From: WLWS01 sp965243105
GTDB lineage: Bacteria; Pseudomonadota; Gammaproteobacteria; Eutrophobiales; Eutrophobiaceae
Direction: 5' to 3'
Assembly: GCA_965243105.1 (NCBI GenBank)
Contig: CBDEUC010000003.1
Location: forward strand, 2,108,001 to 2,172,000
DNA length: 64,000 nucleotides
The notes under the pieces were generated by a model that saw only the letters and a list, made by a program, of their open reading frames with translations, did no database searches and had not been told where the DNA came from. Shown piece after piece: positions 16,823-26,315 of the stretch; within the stretch, counting starts at the first letter, position 1; each line of letters opens with the position of its first letter. The position numbers and the translations under genes are program-made.

Positions 16823-17683
16823 CTAGCCCCAGTGCAACTTGTTTCTAAGGGTGTTGAAGTGATTGTGGTGGGCAGGGTGAATCAGGCGCACCATCCTGTC
16901 CTTCTTGCGAATTCGAACCCGGTCTGCGGCCATTAATTCGAGTACGATCTCGCCGTCGCAACTCAGCCGGGCATGGTCTATTTCCGGCGTGCCGACAACG
17001 AGATCGACAATGCTGTTGCCATCGATCACGATAGGCCTGTTGCTCAGGCTATGCGGGCATATGGGAACCAGTACCAGCGCGTCGAGGGAAGGGTGCAGGA
17101 TTGGTCCCCCCCCCGAAAGCGCGTACGCAGTGGAGCCGGTCGGCGTGGATACGATCATGCCATCCGCTCGCTGGTTGTGGACGAGGGTGCCGTTAACATG
17201 GGTTTCGAGTTCAATCAGCTTTGCGATATTCCATTTCTGGATGATGACGTCATTGAACGCGTCATTCTCCATGATCACTTCACCGTTTCGATTCACCTCG
17301 CAATGCAGCTGGAAGCGAACATCCTCGACAAAATTACCATCGAGGATTTCCCCGAGCTGCTCCTCGACGCTGTCAGCAGGCACGTCAGTGAGGAAGCCCA
17401 GCCGGCCCAGGTTGATTCCCAGCAGCGGTACATCATGGTCAACAAGCAGGCTGGCGGCGCGAAGCATGGTGCCATCCCCACCTATGGCAATTGCCAGGTC
17501 ACATTCCTGTGACAGTTTTTGCATATTTGCCTTTTTGAGGCCAGAATCCGGTACCAATTCCGCGCAATATTCGTCTAATATTGGGGAAATGCCCCGCGAC
17601 CCGAGGAAGCGCACCACCGTTTCAACCGTGGCCGCAATGCTGCTGGTGTCGTTGTTGGCAATTAGTATTATTTTTTCGAACAT
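16823..17683 (-). CDS. nadK: NAD kinase
   Basis: NAD kinase phosphorylates NAD+ to NADP+ using ATP or polyphosphate. The ATG at 17683 (MFEKIILIANN) gives 286 residues, the usual length; the frame stays open to 17758 but that extension looks non-coding. Motifs present are the GGDGTML loop, NLGRLGFLTDV, the NDAFNDVII segment and STPTGSTAYALSGGGPI, which together form the nucleotide sites. It is divergent from hrcA across about 105 bases and three bases upstream of recN. Confidence 0.96.
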   Translation of the reverse strand: MFEKIILIANNDTSSIAATVETVVRFLGSRGISPILDEYCAELVPDSGLKKANMQKLSQECDLAIAIGGDGTMLRAASLLVDHDVPLLGINLGRLGFLTDVPADSVEEQLGEILDGNFVEDVRFQLHCEVNRNGEVIMENDAFNDVIIQKWNIAKLIELETHVNGTLVHNQRADGMIVSTPTGSTAYALSGGGPILHPSLDALVLVPICPHSLSNRPIVIDGNSIVDLVVGTPEIDHARLSCDGEIVLELMAADRVRIRKKDRMVRLIHPAHHNHFNTLRNKLHWG

Positions 17684-17788
17684 AAGTCGATAATATAGCG
17701 ACTTGCCGGTCGAAACTAGCCCGTTTCCGGGAATCGGCCAGGTCAGGGTAATATTCAAATTAGCAGGATTTAAGTAATAGTAACGAGT

Positions 17789-18853
17789 ATGGCTACACGG
17801 TCGATCAATGACTCAACCCAGCTGTCTGAGCGCAGCCTGAGCCTGTTCAAGGCCCTGGTGGAACATTTTATCAAGGATGGACAACCGGTTGGCTCCCGCA
17901 CCCTGGCGAGGGACAGCCGTATGCAGCTGAGCCCGGCGACCATTCGCAATACCATGGCGGATCTTGAGGATCTCGGGCTTCTCTACTCCGCCCACACTTC
18001 TGCCGGACGTGTTCCGACCGTAAAGGGATATCGGCTTTTTATCGACTCGCTTCTCAGGGTAGGCAGCGTCAATGACCACGAGATGCGCAGGATTGCCGAG
18101 GAGCTGGACTCGCCGCAAAGCACTGACCAACTCATGGAGAGGGTGTCCTCGACCCTGTCAGAGGTCACCCGGCTTGCAGGAGTTGTGACCTTGCCGCGGG
18201 TAGAGCACAAGGCGCTCAAGCAGGTGGAGTTTGTGTCCCTCTCGCAAAACCAGGTGCTGGTTATCCTGGTGGTGAGCGACCAGGAAATTCAAAACCGCAT
18301 CATTCATACCGCCCGCCAGTACACGCCTTCCGAGTTACAGCAGGCAGCGAACTTTTTAAACCATACTTTTGCAGGAAAGGACCTGCCCACGGTGAAAAAA
18401 GACCTGGTGAGCGAACTGGAGAACATGAAGTCCAACGTCAACCAGATGATGCAGACTGCAATAGAGATTGCGCAGCAGGCATTTGCCAGCGGCAATTCCG
18501 TCAATGAAAAGGACTACGTCATCTCAGGTGAAACAAACCTGATGGAAGTTGCCGAGCTCGGAGATATCGAAAAACTGAAAAAGCTCTTCGAGACATTTAA
18601 CCAGAAGAAGGATGTGCTTCACCTTCTCGAGCAGGCCATCAATGCCAATGGCGTGCAAATATTTATCGGGGAAGAATCCGGCTATGACGTGTTTGATGAT
18701 TGCAGTGTCGTCACATCCCCCTACGAGGTGAATGGCGAAATCATCGGTGTCCTGGGTGTCATCGGACCGACGCGAATGAATTATGAAAAGGTCATCCCAA
18801 TCGTCGATGTCACGGCGAAAATGCTGGGCTCGGCCTTGAATTCTCCGAACTGA
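17789..18853 (+). CDS. hrcA: Heat-inducible transcription repressor HrcA
   Basis: HrcA represses chaperone genes by binding the CIRCE inverted repeat and is itself kept active by GroEL. The 354-residue protein has an N-terminal winged helix (QPVGSRTLARDSRMQLSPAT, IRNTMADLEDLGLL, HTSAGRVPTVKGYRLF), a GAF-like middle and the conserved C-terminus FDDCSVVTSPYEVNGEIIGV followed by GPTRMNYEKVI. It heads the hrcA-grpE-dnaK-dnaJ set. I find no CIRCE-like TTAGCACTC-N9-GAGTGCTAA in the window, so its targets are probably elsewhere. Confidence 0.96.
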   Translation: MATRSINDSTQLSERSLSLFKALVEHFIKDGQPVGSRTLARDSRMQLSPATIRNTMADLEDLGLLYSAHTSAGRVPTVKGYRLFIDSLLRVGSVNDHEMRRIAEELDSPQSTDQLMERVSSTLSEVTRLAGVVTLPRVEHKALKQVEFVSLSQNQVLVILVVSDQEIQNRIIHTARQYTPSELQQAANFLNHTFAGKDLPTVKKDLVSELENMKSNVNQMMQTAIEIAQQAFASGNSVNEKDYVISGETNLMEVAELGDIEKLKKLFETFNQKKDVLHLLEQAINANGVQIFIGEESGYDVFDDCSVVTSPYEVNGEIIGVLGVIGPTRMNYEKVIPIVDVTAKMLGSALNSPN

Positions 18854-18933
18854 TCCCAACCTAGCTTGGGGGCATGTTTTAATGCCCAGGCAGGCCTTTT
18901 GTTCAAAGAAAACTCTTATGTCGAGGTAAACTC

Positions 18934-19521
18934 ATGGCTGTGATGCAGGAAAATGAGATGGAAAATAGTGAGGCTGAGGAAGCCCAGGCGCCTGGTGCGG
19001 CGGTAGCGGACGAGGAAGCCGTGGTGCAGGAAGAGCCGCTCGGCGAAGAAATCGGGCAGCTTGAAGAGTTGCAGCAAAAAATTGAGATACTTGAGAAGCA
19101 GTCCAGGGAAAGTATGGATACGGCGCTGAGGGCACAGGCCGAGCTCGACAATGTTCGAAAGCGTAGTACCCGTGATATCGAGAATGCACACAAGTATGCC
19201 CTTGAGAAGCTTGCCGTGGATGTGTTGCCGGTACTGGACAGCATGGAACTTGGGGTAAGCTCGATTGAAGAATCAGTGGATAATCCCACCCTGAAAGAGG
19301 GCATGGAACTAACCCTGAAGCTGTTTCGCGACGTACTTGAAAAATACGGCATCGAGCAGGTCGAGACCGATGGCCAGAAATTTGATCCGGAGAAGCATGA
19401 AGCCGTGTCCATGCAGGAAAAGGATGACAGTGAATCCGGGGAAATCATCTCCGTATTTCAGAAGGGCTATACCCTCAATGGCAGGTTAATTCGTCCTGCC
19501 ATGGTCGTGGTAGCCAAATAA
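18934..19521 (+). CDS. grpE: Nucleotide exchange factor GrpE
   Basis: GrpE releases ADP from DnaK. The 195-residue product has an acidic N-terminal region, a long helix (about 40-95, containing LRAQAELDNVRKRSTRDIE), a four-helix bundle and the beta-wing domain with DPEKHEAVSMQEKDDSESG and VFQKGYTLNGRLIRPAMVVV. It sits between hrcA and dnaK. The 245 bases after it hold the dnaK promoter region. Confidence 0.97.
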   Translation: MAVMQENEMENSEAEEAQAPGAAVADEEAVVQEEPLGEEIGQLEELQQKIEILEKQSRESMDTALRAQAELDNVRKRSTRDIENAHKYALEKLAVDVLPVLDSMELGVSSIEESVDNPTLKEGMELTLKLFRDVLEKYGIEQVETDGQKFDPEKHEAVSMQEKDDSESGEIISVFQKGYTLNGRLIRPAMVVVAK

Positions 19522-19630
19522 ATAATTAAAAAACAATCACTTGTGAGATACCCGGCACATCCGCCGGGTGAGATGCGGTGCCGGGACATGGCGCTTCGGC
19601 CACCCGGTCCGATTAATTACCGTGCTGGCT

Positions 19631-19659
19631 CTTGAAATCCCGGTAGCCCACCCAAATAT
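19631..19659 (+). promoter_or_regulatory. Sigma32-type heat-shock promoter of dnaK
   Basis: CTTGAAA (19631-19637), a 13-base spacer and CCCAAATAT (19651-19659) match the RpoH consensus CTTGAAA-N13-15-CCCCATNT closely. Transcription would start near 19666, about 100 bases before dnaK. The rest of the grpE-dnaK gap holds a GC-rich inverted repeat near 19550-19570 and a T run near 19673, with no other feature seen. Confidence 0.7.
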
Positions 19660-19766
19660 AGGCTGTCACCAGTTTTTTTATTTTTGAATCAACGTTATGG
19701 GAAAACCGGGCTGATGTTTCAATGAACATCAAATCGGCCCCAGATTAGTAACCCTGGAGAGACATT

Positions 19767-21698
19767 ATGGGAAAGATAATTGGAATTGACCTTGGAACGA
19801 CCAACTCCTGTGTAGCACTACTGGAAGGTGGCCAGGCCAAGGTTATAGAAAACAGCGAAGGAGGCAGGACTACCCCGTCTATCGTGGCATTTTCTGACGA
19901 TGACGAAGTGCTTGTTGGAATGTCTGCCAAGCGTCAGGCCGTGACAAACCCGGCGAATACCCTTTTCGCTGTCAAGCGACTGGTCGGTCGACGCTTTGAA
20001 GATGATGTTGTGCAAAAAGACATCAACATGGTGCCTTATTCCATTATCAAGGCTGACAACGGCGATGCCTGGGTGGAAGCCCGTGGCAAGAAGATGGCGC
20101 CACCGGAAGTTTCCGCCAGGGTGCTGCAAAAGATGAAGAAGACTGCCGAGGACTACCTTGGAGAGGACGTCACTGAGGCCGTTATTACCGTTCCTGCCTA
20201 TTTTAATGACTCCCAGCGCCAGGCTACCAAGGACGCCGGTCGTATTGCCGGGCTTGATGTTCGCAGGATCATCAATGAGCCTACAGCGGCCGCACTTGCC
20301 TACGGCATGGACAAGAAGCATGGTGATTCCAAGATCGCAGTCTATGACCTCGGTGGTGGTACCTTTGATATCTCTATCATTGAAATTGCCGAGATTGACG
20401 GCGAGCACCAGTTCGAAGTGCTTTCCACCAACGGCGACACCTTCCTTGGTGGCGAGGACTTTGACCTCAGGATCATTGATTTTCTCTGTGATGAATTTAA
20501 GAAAGAGCAGGGTGTTGACCTGCACAATGATCCGCTGGCCTTGCAGCGTTTAAAGGAAGCTGCGGAAAAGGCCAAGATTGAGCTTTCCTCGTCACAGCAG
20601 ACGGATATCAACCTGCCGTATGTAACAGCAGATGCAAGCGGTCCAAAGCACCTGAATATCAAGTTGAGCCGTGCCAAGCTGGAATCCCTGGTCGAAGACC
20701 TGGTAGAGCGAACCGTCGCTCCCTGTGAAACGGCCTTGAAGGATGCCGGACTTTCCAAGTCGGACATCACGGATGTGATCCTGGTGGGTGGACAGACACG
20801 TATGCCCAAGGTACAGGAAACCGTTGAAAAGTTGTTTGGCAAGGAGCCCCGCAAGGACGTTAACCCTGATGAGGCAGTTGCCTCGGGTGCAGCTATCCAG
20901 GCCGGCGTGCTTGGCGGTGATGTGAAAGACGTCCTGTTGCTTGATGTGACACCGCTGTCACTGGGTATTGAAACCCTTGGTGGCGTGATGACCAAGCTCA
21001 TCGAGAAGAACACGACGATTCCGACAAAGGCGCAGCAGGTATTTTCCACCGCTGACGATGGACAAACTGCCGTCACGGTTCACGTGCTGCAGGGTGAGCG
21101 TGAAATGGCCGAAGGGAACAAGTCCCTGGGACGTTTTGACCTGGCCGATATACCACCGGCTCCGAGGGGTGTACCCCAGATCGAGGTTGCCTTTGATATT
21201 GATGCTAACGGTATTCTTAACGTGTCTGCCACCGATAAGGCGACGGGCAAGGAACAGTCCATTGTCATCAAGGCCTCCAGTGGTCTCTCGGATGAAGAAA
21301 TCGACAAGATGGTGAAGGATGCCGAGACTCATGCTGAAGAGGATCGCAAGGCCAGGGAAATGGTGGAAACCCGTAACATGGCCGAGCAGATGATCCATGC
21401 GACCAACAAGTCACTGGAAGATCTTGGTGACCAGGTTGAAGAGCAGGAGAAAAAGGACATCGAGGCGGCCATCGCCGAGCTTGAAGAAGCGGTGAAAGGC
21501 GATGACAAGGAAGCCATCGAGGAAAAAACAAAGGCCCTCACTGAAGTGGCCGGCAAGCTGGCCGAGCGTGCCTATGCCCAGGCGAATGAGCAGCAGGGTG
21601 CTGCTGGTCCCGAGGCAGCCGCGGAAGCCGGTGATGCCCCCGCGGATGACAATGTCGTTGATGCCGAGTTCGAGGAGGTTGATGACGATAAGAAGTAA
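19767..21698 (+). CDS. dnaK: Molecular chaperone DnaK (Hsp70)
   Basis: DnaK is the ATP-driven Hsp70 that binds unfolded segments together with DnaJ and GrpE. The 643-residue length is standard. The ATPase domain begins [19 protein letters not shown] and contains [36 protein letters not shown] and [14 protein letters not shown]. The substrate domain follows, then the helical lid and the acidic tail ending [11 protein letters not shown] sigma32-like promoter lies upstream and an intrinsic terminator directly downstream, before dnaJ. Confidence 0.99.
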   Translation: MGKIIGIDLGTTNSCVALLEGGQAKVIENSEGGRTTPSIVAFSDDDEVLVGMSAKRQAVTNPANTLFAVKRLVGRRFEDDVVQKDINMVPYSIIKADNGDAWVEARGKKMAPPEVSARVLQKMKKTAEDYLGEDVTEAVITVPAYFNDSQRQATKDAGRIAGLDVRRIINEPTAAALAYGMDKKHGDSKIAVYDLGGGTFDISIIEIAEIDGEHQFEVLSTNGDTFLGGEDFDLRIIDFLCDEFKKEQGVDLHNDPLALQRLKEAAEKAKIELSSSQQTDINLPYVTADASGPKHLNIKLSRAKLESLVEDLVERTVAPCETALKDAGLSKSDITDVILVGGQTRMPKVQETVEKLFGKEPRKDVNPDEAVASGAAIQAGVLGGDVKDVLLLDVTPLSLGIETLGGVMTKLIEKNTTIPTKAQQVFSTADDGQTAVTVHVLQGEREMAEGNKSLGRFDLADIPPAPRGVPQIEVAFDIDANGILNVSATDKATGKEQSIVIKASSGLSDEEIDKMVKDAETHAEEDRKAREMVETRNMAEQMIHATNKSLEDLGDQVEEQEKKDIEAAIAELEEAVKGDDKEAIEEKTKALTEVAGKLAERAYAQANEQQGAAGPEAAAEAGDAPADDNVVDAEFEEVDDDKK

Positions 21699-21704
21699 CT
21701 GATA

Positions 21705-21742
21705 CTGGAACTGCTTTTCACCAGGCAGTTCCAGTTGTTTTT
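21705..21742 (+). terminator. Terminator between dnaK and dnaJ
   Basis: CTGGAACTGC (21705-21714) pairs perfectly with GCAGTTCCAG (21725-21734), followed by TTGTTTTTA. It probably ends part of the dnaK transcripts and lowers dnaJ dosage. A second inverted repeat, CCTGGCAGG/CCTGCCAGG (21787-21811), lies just before dnaJ with only a weak T run. Confidence 0.75.
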
Positions 21743-21841
21743 ATTGCCACCCGGGTGAGAGAACGCGTGGCGAAGTATGTTCATGGCCTGGCAGGCTGAA
21801 CCCCTGCCAGGCTTGTTTGCGACTAGAGAAGTGAAATAAGC

Positions 21842-22972
21842 ATGGCAAAAAAAGACTACTACGAGGTCCTTGGTGTTTCAAAGAACGCCACTGACGATGA
21901 ATTGAAAAAGGCTTATCGTCGCCTTGCGATGAAGTATCACCCTGATCGCAACCCCGATGACAAGAGCGCCGAAGAGAAGTTTAAAGAAGCCAAGGAGGCG
22001 CACGACATACTGTCCGATTCGCAGAAACGAGCCGCCTACGACCAGTTTGGCCATGCAGGTGTTGATGGTGGCATGGGCGGTATGGGTGGCGGCGCCGGTG
22101 CTGCTGGTTTCGGGGACATCTTTGACAGTGTTTTTGGTGATATTTTTGGCGGAGGTGCACGCGGTGGTGAAAGAGTTTATCGCGGTGCGGACCTGCGCTA
22201 TGAACTCGGACTGACGCTGGAGGAGGCGGTTGCCGGGACGACGGTTAAAATCCGCGTTCCAAAGCACGTGGAGTGTGGCACCTGCGAAGGTAGCGGCGCA
22301 AAAAAGGGAACCGAACCGGTAAATTGCACTACGTGTAACGGCATCGGACAGGTACGAATGCAGCAGGGTTTTTTCTCAGTCCAGCAAACCTGTCCACAGT
22401 GCAAGGGTACGGGAAAAATGATCAGCGATCCCTGTACAACCTGCAGGGGCCAGGGAAGAGTTCGTGATAACAAGACCATATCTGTAAAAGTCCCACCCGG
22501 AGTAGATACTGGTGATCGCATTCGACTTTCCGGTGAAGGTGAAGCCGGGCAAAACCGCGGTCCGTCCGGCGATCTTTACGTGGATGTCTCGGTCAAGGAT
22601 CATCCAATATTTGTCAGGGATGGCTCAAACCTGCACTGTGATGTGCCTGTAAGCTTTGCTACGGCGACCCTGGGCGGCGAGTTTGAAGTGCCAACCCTGG
22701 ACGGCCGGGTCAAGTTGAAAATCCCGCCGGAGAGCCAGACGGGCAAACTTTTTCGGCTTCGAGGCAAGGGCGTGAAATCCGTTCGAGCATCCAGCAAGGG
22801 AGACTTGCTTTGTCGCATCGTGGTAGAGACGCCGGTCAACCTGAACAAGAAGCAAAAGGATCTGCTACGTCAATTTGAGCAGGCGATGGATGAAGATAGC
22901 AAGGAGCACCGCCCGCAGGCCAGTTCCTGGCTCGATGGAGTAAAGAATTTTTTTGACAATATGACCCAGTAA
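21842..22972 (+). CDS. dnaJ: Co-chaperone DnaJ (Hsp40)
   Basis: DnaJ delivers substrates to DnaK and stimulates its ATPase. The 376-residue protein has the J domain ([16 protein letters not shown] with the HPD motif), a Gly-rich linker, four CxxCxGxG zinc repeats ([32 protein letters not shown]) and two C-terminal beta domains. It follows dnaK on the same strand and is followed by dapB after 74 bases, the standard order in Pseudomonas-like genomes. Confidence 0.98.
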   Translation: MAKKDYYEVLGVSKNATDDELKKAYRRLAMKYHPDRNPDDKSAEEKFKEAKEAHDILSDSQKRAAYDQFGHAGVDGGMGGMGGGAGAAGFGDIFDSVFGDIFGGGARGGERVYRGADLRYELGLTLEEAVAGTTVKIRVPKHVECGTCEGSGAKKGTEPVNCTTCNGIGQVRMQQGFFSVQQTCPQCKGTGKMISDPCTTCRGQGRVRDNKTISVKVPPGVDTGDRIRLSGEGEAGQNRGPSGDLYVDVSVKDHPIFVRDGSNLHCDVPVSFATATLGGEFEVPTLDGRVKLKIPPESQTGKLFRLRGKGVKSVRASSKGDLLCRIVVETPVNLNKKQKDLLRQFEQAMDEDSKEHRPQASSWLDGVKNFFDNMTQ

Positions 22973-23046
22973 ACCAGGCCGGGCTGGAATACTGGCAAGA
23001 ATCGCATTAGTCTTTGGGTCATATTCCACACGGGAAGAAAACAAAA

Positions 23047-23847
23047 ATGGTAAGAGTAGGGGTTTGTGGCGCTGCTGGCAGAATGGGAAAAACCATTATC
23101 GAAGTGTGTGACGCCAGTGACGGAGTCAAGCTGGGCGCAGCAATTGAGCACCCCGACTCGCCCGCCCTGGGCCAGGATGCCGGGCTGCTTGCCGGGACAG
23201 GTGAATGTGGTGTCAATATTGTTGCTGACATTGAAGAGGTTGCTGACGATTTTGATGTCCTGATTGACTTCACTTTTGCTGATGCAACCATTGGAAATCT
23301 TCTTAAATGCCGCGCTCTGAAAAAGCGCATGGTCATAGGTACAACCGGACTCAACCAGGAACAGCAGGACGAGATCGCAAGCGCGGCCGAAGACTGTGCT
23401 GTGGTTTTTGCTCCGAATATGAGTATCGGTGTGAACCTGTGTTTTAAATTAATTGAACTTGCGGCACAGATAATTGGTGAGGATACCGATATCGAGATTA
23501 TCGAGGCCCACCATAATCAGAAAAAAGATGCACCTTCCGGCACCGCGGTGAAGATGGGTGAAATTGTCGCCGAAGCGCTGGGTCGCAATTTGAAAGAATG
23601 CGCGGTGTACGGCAGGGAAGGCATTGGGGATGTTCGGGACCGCAAGACCATCGGCTTTGAGACAATTCGAGCCGGCGATATCGTGGGGGATCATACCGTG
23701 ATGTTTGCCTCGGCTGGAGAAAGGGTTGAGATCACTCACAAGGCATCAAGCCGAAAAACATTTGCCAGTGGCGCAGTGCGCGCAGCCAGGTGGATCGTGC
23801 AGCATGACTCCGGGTTGTTTGATATGCAGGATGTGCTGGGCCTGTGA
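23047..23847 (+). CDS. dapB: 4-hydroxy-tetrahydrodipicolinate reductase
   Basis: DapB performs the second dedicated step of the diaminopimelate/lysine pathway with NAD(P)H. The N-terminal dinucleotide motif is [14 protein letters not shown], and the catalytic signature [20 protein letters not shown] contains the His pair and Lys. Further motifs are ATIGNLLKC and [10 protein letters not shown]. The ATG at 23047 (266 residues) is chosen over the in-frame start at 23014, since homologues begin at this motif. Its stop overlaps the GTG start of the next gene, so the accessory operon behind it is translationally coupled. Confidence 0.97.
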   Translation: MVRVGVCGAAGRMGKTIIEVCDASDGVKLGAAIEHPDSPALGQDAGLLAGTGECGVNIVADIEEVADDFDVLIDFTFADATIGNLLKCRALKKRMVIGTTGLNQEQQDEIASAAEDCAVVFAPNMSIGVNLCFKLIELAAQIIGEDTDIEIIEAHHNQKKDAPSGTAVKMGEIVAEALGRNLKECAVYGREGIGDVRDRKTIGFETIRAGDIVGDHTVMFASAGERVEITHKASSRKTFASGAVRAARWIVQHDSGLFDMQDVLGL

Positions 23848-24341
23848 CGACTGATGCGCCACTAAAACTTCATTCGGAAACCATTCTCCCTGGCTGGATA
23901 GATTACAACGGTCACATGAACGTGGCCTATTATGTACTGGTATTTGACCACGCCACCGACGCTTTCCTGGATTATATCGGCCTGACCGATAGCCACCGTG
24001 CACAAAACCAGTCCTCCACTTTTGCGGCAGAGCTTCACGTCAACTACATTCGCGAAGTCCGGGAAGGTGACGAGGTCGAGGTGACGACACAACTTCTCGG
24101 GTACGACGAAAAACGTTTCCACTATTTTCACCAGATGTATCACAAGGGCGAAGGATGGCTATCAGCGAGCAACGAGGTGATGAGCCTGCACATGGATATG
24201 TCCGTGCGCAGGGTAGCGCCGATGCCCGGGGACATCCTGGAGAAGCTGGCAGATATTGCGAATGCCCATGATAAATTACCCATACCGGAAAACGTCGGAA
24301 GGAAAATGGCAATAAAGTCCCGGCCCAATCAGCAAGGCTAA
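23844..24341 (+). CDS. Hotdog-fold thioesterase
   Basis: A 165-residue 4HBT-type thioesterase. [20 protein letters not shown] carries the catalytic Asp/Asn-Gly-His pattern of acyl-CoA thioesterases, and [21 protein letters not shown] is the central helix-strand. The DYNGHMN form resembles betainyl-CoA or carnitine-linked thioesterases, but no carnitine genes are present, so the substrate is open. The GTG start overlaps the dapB stop by four bases (GTGA). It marks the left edge of the 29-kb accessory block. Confidence 0.85.
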   Translation: MTTDAPLKLHSETILPGWIDYNGHMNVAYYVLVFDHATDAFLDYIGLTDSHRAQNQSSTFAAELHVNYIREVREGDEVEVTTQLLGYDEKRFHYFHQMYHKGEGWLSASNEVMSLHMDMSVRRVAPMPGDILEKLADIANAHDKLPIPENVGRKMAIKSRPNQQG

Positions 24342-24387
24342 TTCTCATCACGCACCCGGGCTTATCTCTTCGCATGGCTGAAAAACT

Positions 24388-24945
24388 ATGGAACAGGTAC
24401 AAGAGCTGAGTTCGTCGGAGTCCCTTCAACATGTCCTTGCCAGGTGCCATTCGCAACTGGACGAATTATTCCTGCAACACCAGGAATCCCTGCTGCAGGG
24501 AAAACTCGAGGAAGCCCTGTTTTTGCTTGAAATATACTGGTCCTGTCATTCTCTTCATTCCGAGTTTGAAGATGAGGAAATATTTCCCGTTTATCGGGAA
24601 TTACCCCGCCCGGGTCGCTGGGATGCAACTTTATATGATAAGGAACATCAAAAAATTAACGATCTTTACGAGACACTGCGAAGCTCAATTACTACACTGT
24701 TAGATAGGGCCTTGAAAGGCTCTGAATTGAGACGCGGTATCATCCAGTTGATGGACAGGGAAAAGAGTTTTAAAGGCCTTTGTGAACATCACCAGGAAAG
24801 AGAGGAGCAGTCACTGCTTGTGGAGCTCGATACCCAGGCTGACAGTGACTGGAAGATGAATACGATAGGAAAATTTTCAGATCTGTGGGAAGCGCATTTT
24901 GCAGAAAGTGTCCGTTTGATTAATCGTGGAGCAGGTGGTGAATAA
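24388..24945 (+). CDS. Hemerythrin-like (HHE) protein
   Basis: A 185-residue soluble helical protein. The spacing of His and acidic residues matches hemerythrin/HHE cation-binding domains: RCHSQLDELF in helix 1, HSLHSEFEDEEIFPVY in helix 2, DKEHQKINDLYE in helix 3 and LCEHHQEREEQSLL in helix 4. Such domains bind a di-iron centre and sense or carry O2, or repair iron centres. It overlaps the following TPR gene by one base (TAATG). The fold is fairly sure; the role is not. Confidence 0.7.
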   Translation: MEQVQELSSSESLQHVLARCHSQLDELFLQHQESLLQGKLEEALFLLEIYWSCHSLHSEFEDEEIFPVYRELPRPGRWDATLYDKEHQKINDLYETLRSSITTLLDRALKGSELRRGIIQLMDREKSFKGLCEHHQEREEQSLLVELDTQADSDWKMNTIGKFSDLWEAHFAESVRLINRGAGGE

Positions 24946-25712
24946 TGCTTTATAAAGTAGAAGCGAAACTCTCGTTGAGTAGTTACAAATATGCTTTGAA
25001 ACTGTTCGGACTAATTTCCATTCTCCTGTTTTCCAATGCACAGGCCATGGAAAAAGACTGGAGTGAGGACGCCTGTTCCCTTGATTCATCCGAACAGTTC
25101 AATCACCAGGATTTTGTTCCGGATTCCTGGTTTGCCTCCTCGGCTGCCAGCGAGGCGGAACTGCAATCCGAAGTGAGTAGCATTGAGTCCGAGGACGGGG
25201 TTTACAGCCCTCGACTCGTGCCCACGCTAATCAGCATGGGTGCCCTGGCCCAGGAGAACAGTAATCACACCCAGGCTGCGCAAAACTATGAGCGAGCACT
25301 ATATATCGTACGTGCCAATGATGGCCTTTACAGCACGCAGCAGCTACCCATCCTGGACAGGATGATAGAGAGTAATACGGCCAGCGGAAACTGGAAAAGT
25401 GTCGCCAATTCCTACGACATGATGAACTGGCTTTACAAGCGAAATTTCAGCGAAACCGATCCGCGTCAGCTGAAAAGTCTCAAGCGCATCAGGCGCTGGT
25501 ACATGGAAGCTTACAACAAGGATATTGATCGTACACTGGAAGTGCTGTTTCGAAGTGCAGAGGAAACCTACGACAGGGGTATTAAGATCATGTGGGAGTG
25601 TACCAATGGTGATTCTGCAAAGTCTCTTTGCCTGTGGCATAAGTCGTGCTGCGCAAGCGGAGATGATGGCCAGGATGTTTGCCCGCTGGATGTGAAGCTA
25701 GAGCGCAGGTAA
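24945..25712 (+). CDS. Exported TPR-like protein with Cys-rich C-terminus
   Basis: A 255-residue protein with a signal peptide (hydrophobic LFGLISILLFSN, likely cleavage after NAQA). The middle has TPR-like helices (LVPTLISMGALAQENSNHTQ, then AAQNYERALYIVRANDG) and further helical pairs to residue 200. The last 40 residues are Cys-rich (WECTNGDSAKSLC, WHKSCCASG, VCPLDVK), with about five Cys suited to disulphides in the periplasm. It is coupled to the hemerythrin-like gene. I know no named family. A periplasmic scaffolding role is the reasonable inference. Confidence 0.65.
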   Translation: MLYKVEAKLSLSSYKYALKLFGLISILLFSNAQAMEKDWSEDACSLDSSEQFNHQDFVPDSWFASSAASEAELQSEVSSIESEDGVYSPRLVPTLISMGALAQENSNHTQAAQNYERALYIVRANDGLYSTQQLPILDRMIESNTASGNWKSVANSYDMMNWLYKRNFSETDPRQLKSLKRIRRWYMEAYNKDIDRTLEVLFRSAEETYDRGIKIMWECTNGDSAKSLCLWHKSCCASGDDGQDVCPLDVKLERR

Positions 25713-25739
25713 TGAGTAGCAATATTTAATACCGAAGCA

Positions 25740-26315
25740 ATGACGATAAAAGCAAAACTTGTCGTAGTGATTTTTCTTGGCTTGTACTTGTCTTCTACTC
25801 ACGCCGAAGAGGAATCTTTTGTGGATGCCCAGTGGAAGGTTTACCAGGCAACCATGCACTACGCCTCTGAATTTTCCTTTTACAACTGCGAGGCCATGGA
25901 AAGCAAGTTGAGAAAGCTACTGGTCCTGCTTGGGGCGCGCTACGACGTGAGGGTTGAGACAGAGTGTTTGAATAACATGGTTCGAGGAAGAGTCTCACCC
26001 CTGGGGCAGCGATTCCATTTTGTCAGACTGGCCTTTGCATTACCTGTTCCTGCAGACAAGGAAGACCTGTCACGGGAAGTGTTTCCAGCACGTTGGCAAG
26101 ACGCTCGAATCAGTGGAACCCAGGCCAGGTATCTGAATGGTGGAGACTGTGAATTGGTCAGGACGTTTATTGATCAAATATTGCCTTTTCTTAAGGTGCG
26201 AAACAAGAGTGGTGCCATGGAATGTTTTGCCGTGCAACGCACCGCATCAAGGCTCAGGTCGCGAATGCATGCACTGATACCGCTTAATGAAGAAGATCGA
26301 CAGGTAATAAAGTGA
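25740..26315 (+). CDS. Exported four-cysteine protein, copy 1 (unknown function)
   Basis: A 191-residue unrecognised protein with a signal peptide (VVVIFLGLYLSSTHA, cleavage before EEES). The mature part has four Cys in the contexts YNCEAM, TECLNN, GDCELV and MECFAV, all shared with its downstream neighbour, as are DAQWKVYQ, RLAFALPVP and EVFPARWQ. The pair is therefore a tandem duplication, probably with two disulphides each. No catalytic motif is visible. The next gene overlaps its stop codon. Confidence 0.7.
   Translation: MTIKAKLVVVIFLGLYLSSTHAEEESFVDAQWKVYQATMHYASEFSFYNCEAMESKLRKLLVLLGARYDVRVETECLNNMVRGRVSPLGQRFHFVRLAFALPVPADKEDLSREVFPARWQDARISGTQARYLNGGDCELVRTFIDQILPFLKVRNKSGAMECFAVQRTASRLRSRMHALIPLNEEDRQVIK

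Noticed and set aside
16905..17693. A 262-codon plus-strand frame opposite nadK
   Set aside because: Shadow of nadK; Ser/Arg-rich composition with no motif.
17684..17788. Possible CIRCE or sigma32 site between nadK and hrcA
   Set aside because: TTAGCAGG and CTTGCCG resemble fragments only; no inverted repeat or correct spacing.
18870..18887. Hairpin GGGCAT/ATGCCC between hrcA and grpE considered as terminator
   Set aside because: No T run follows closely; grpE continues on the same strand. It may be only 5' UTR structure.
19818..20525. A 235-codon minus-strand frame inside dnaK
   Set aside because: Known kind of antisense open frame in dnaK with no independent support.
20342..21076. A 244-codon minus-strand frame inside dnaK
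   Set aside because: Antisense shadow; the peptide is low complexity and Ser/Thr-rich.
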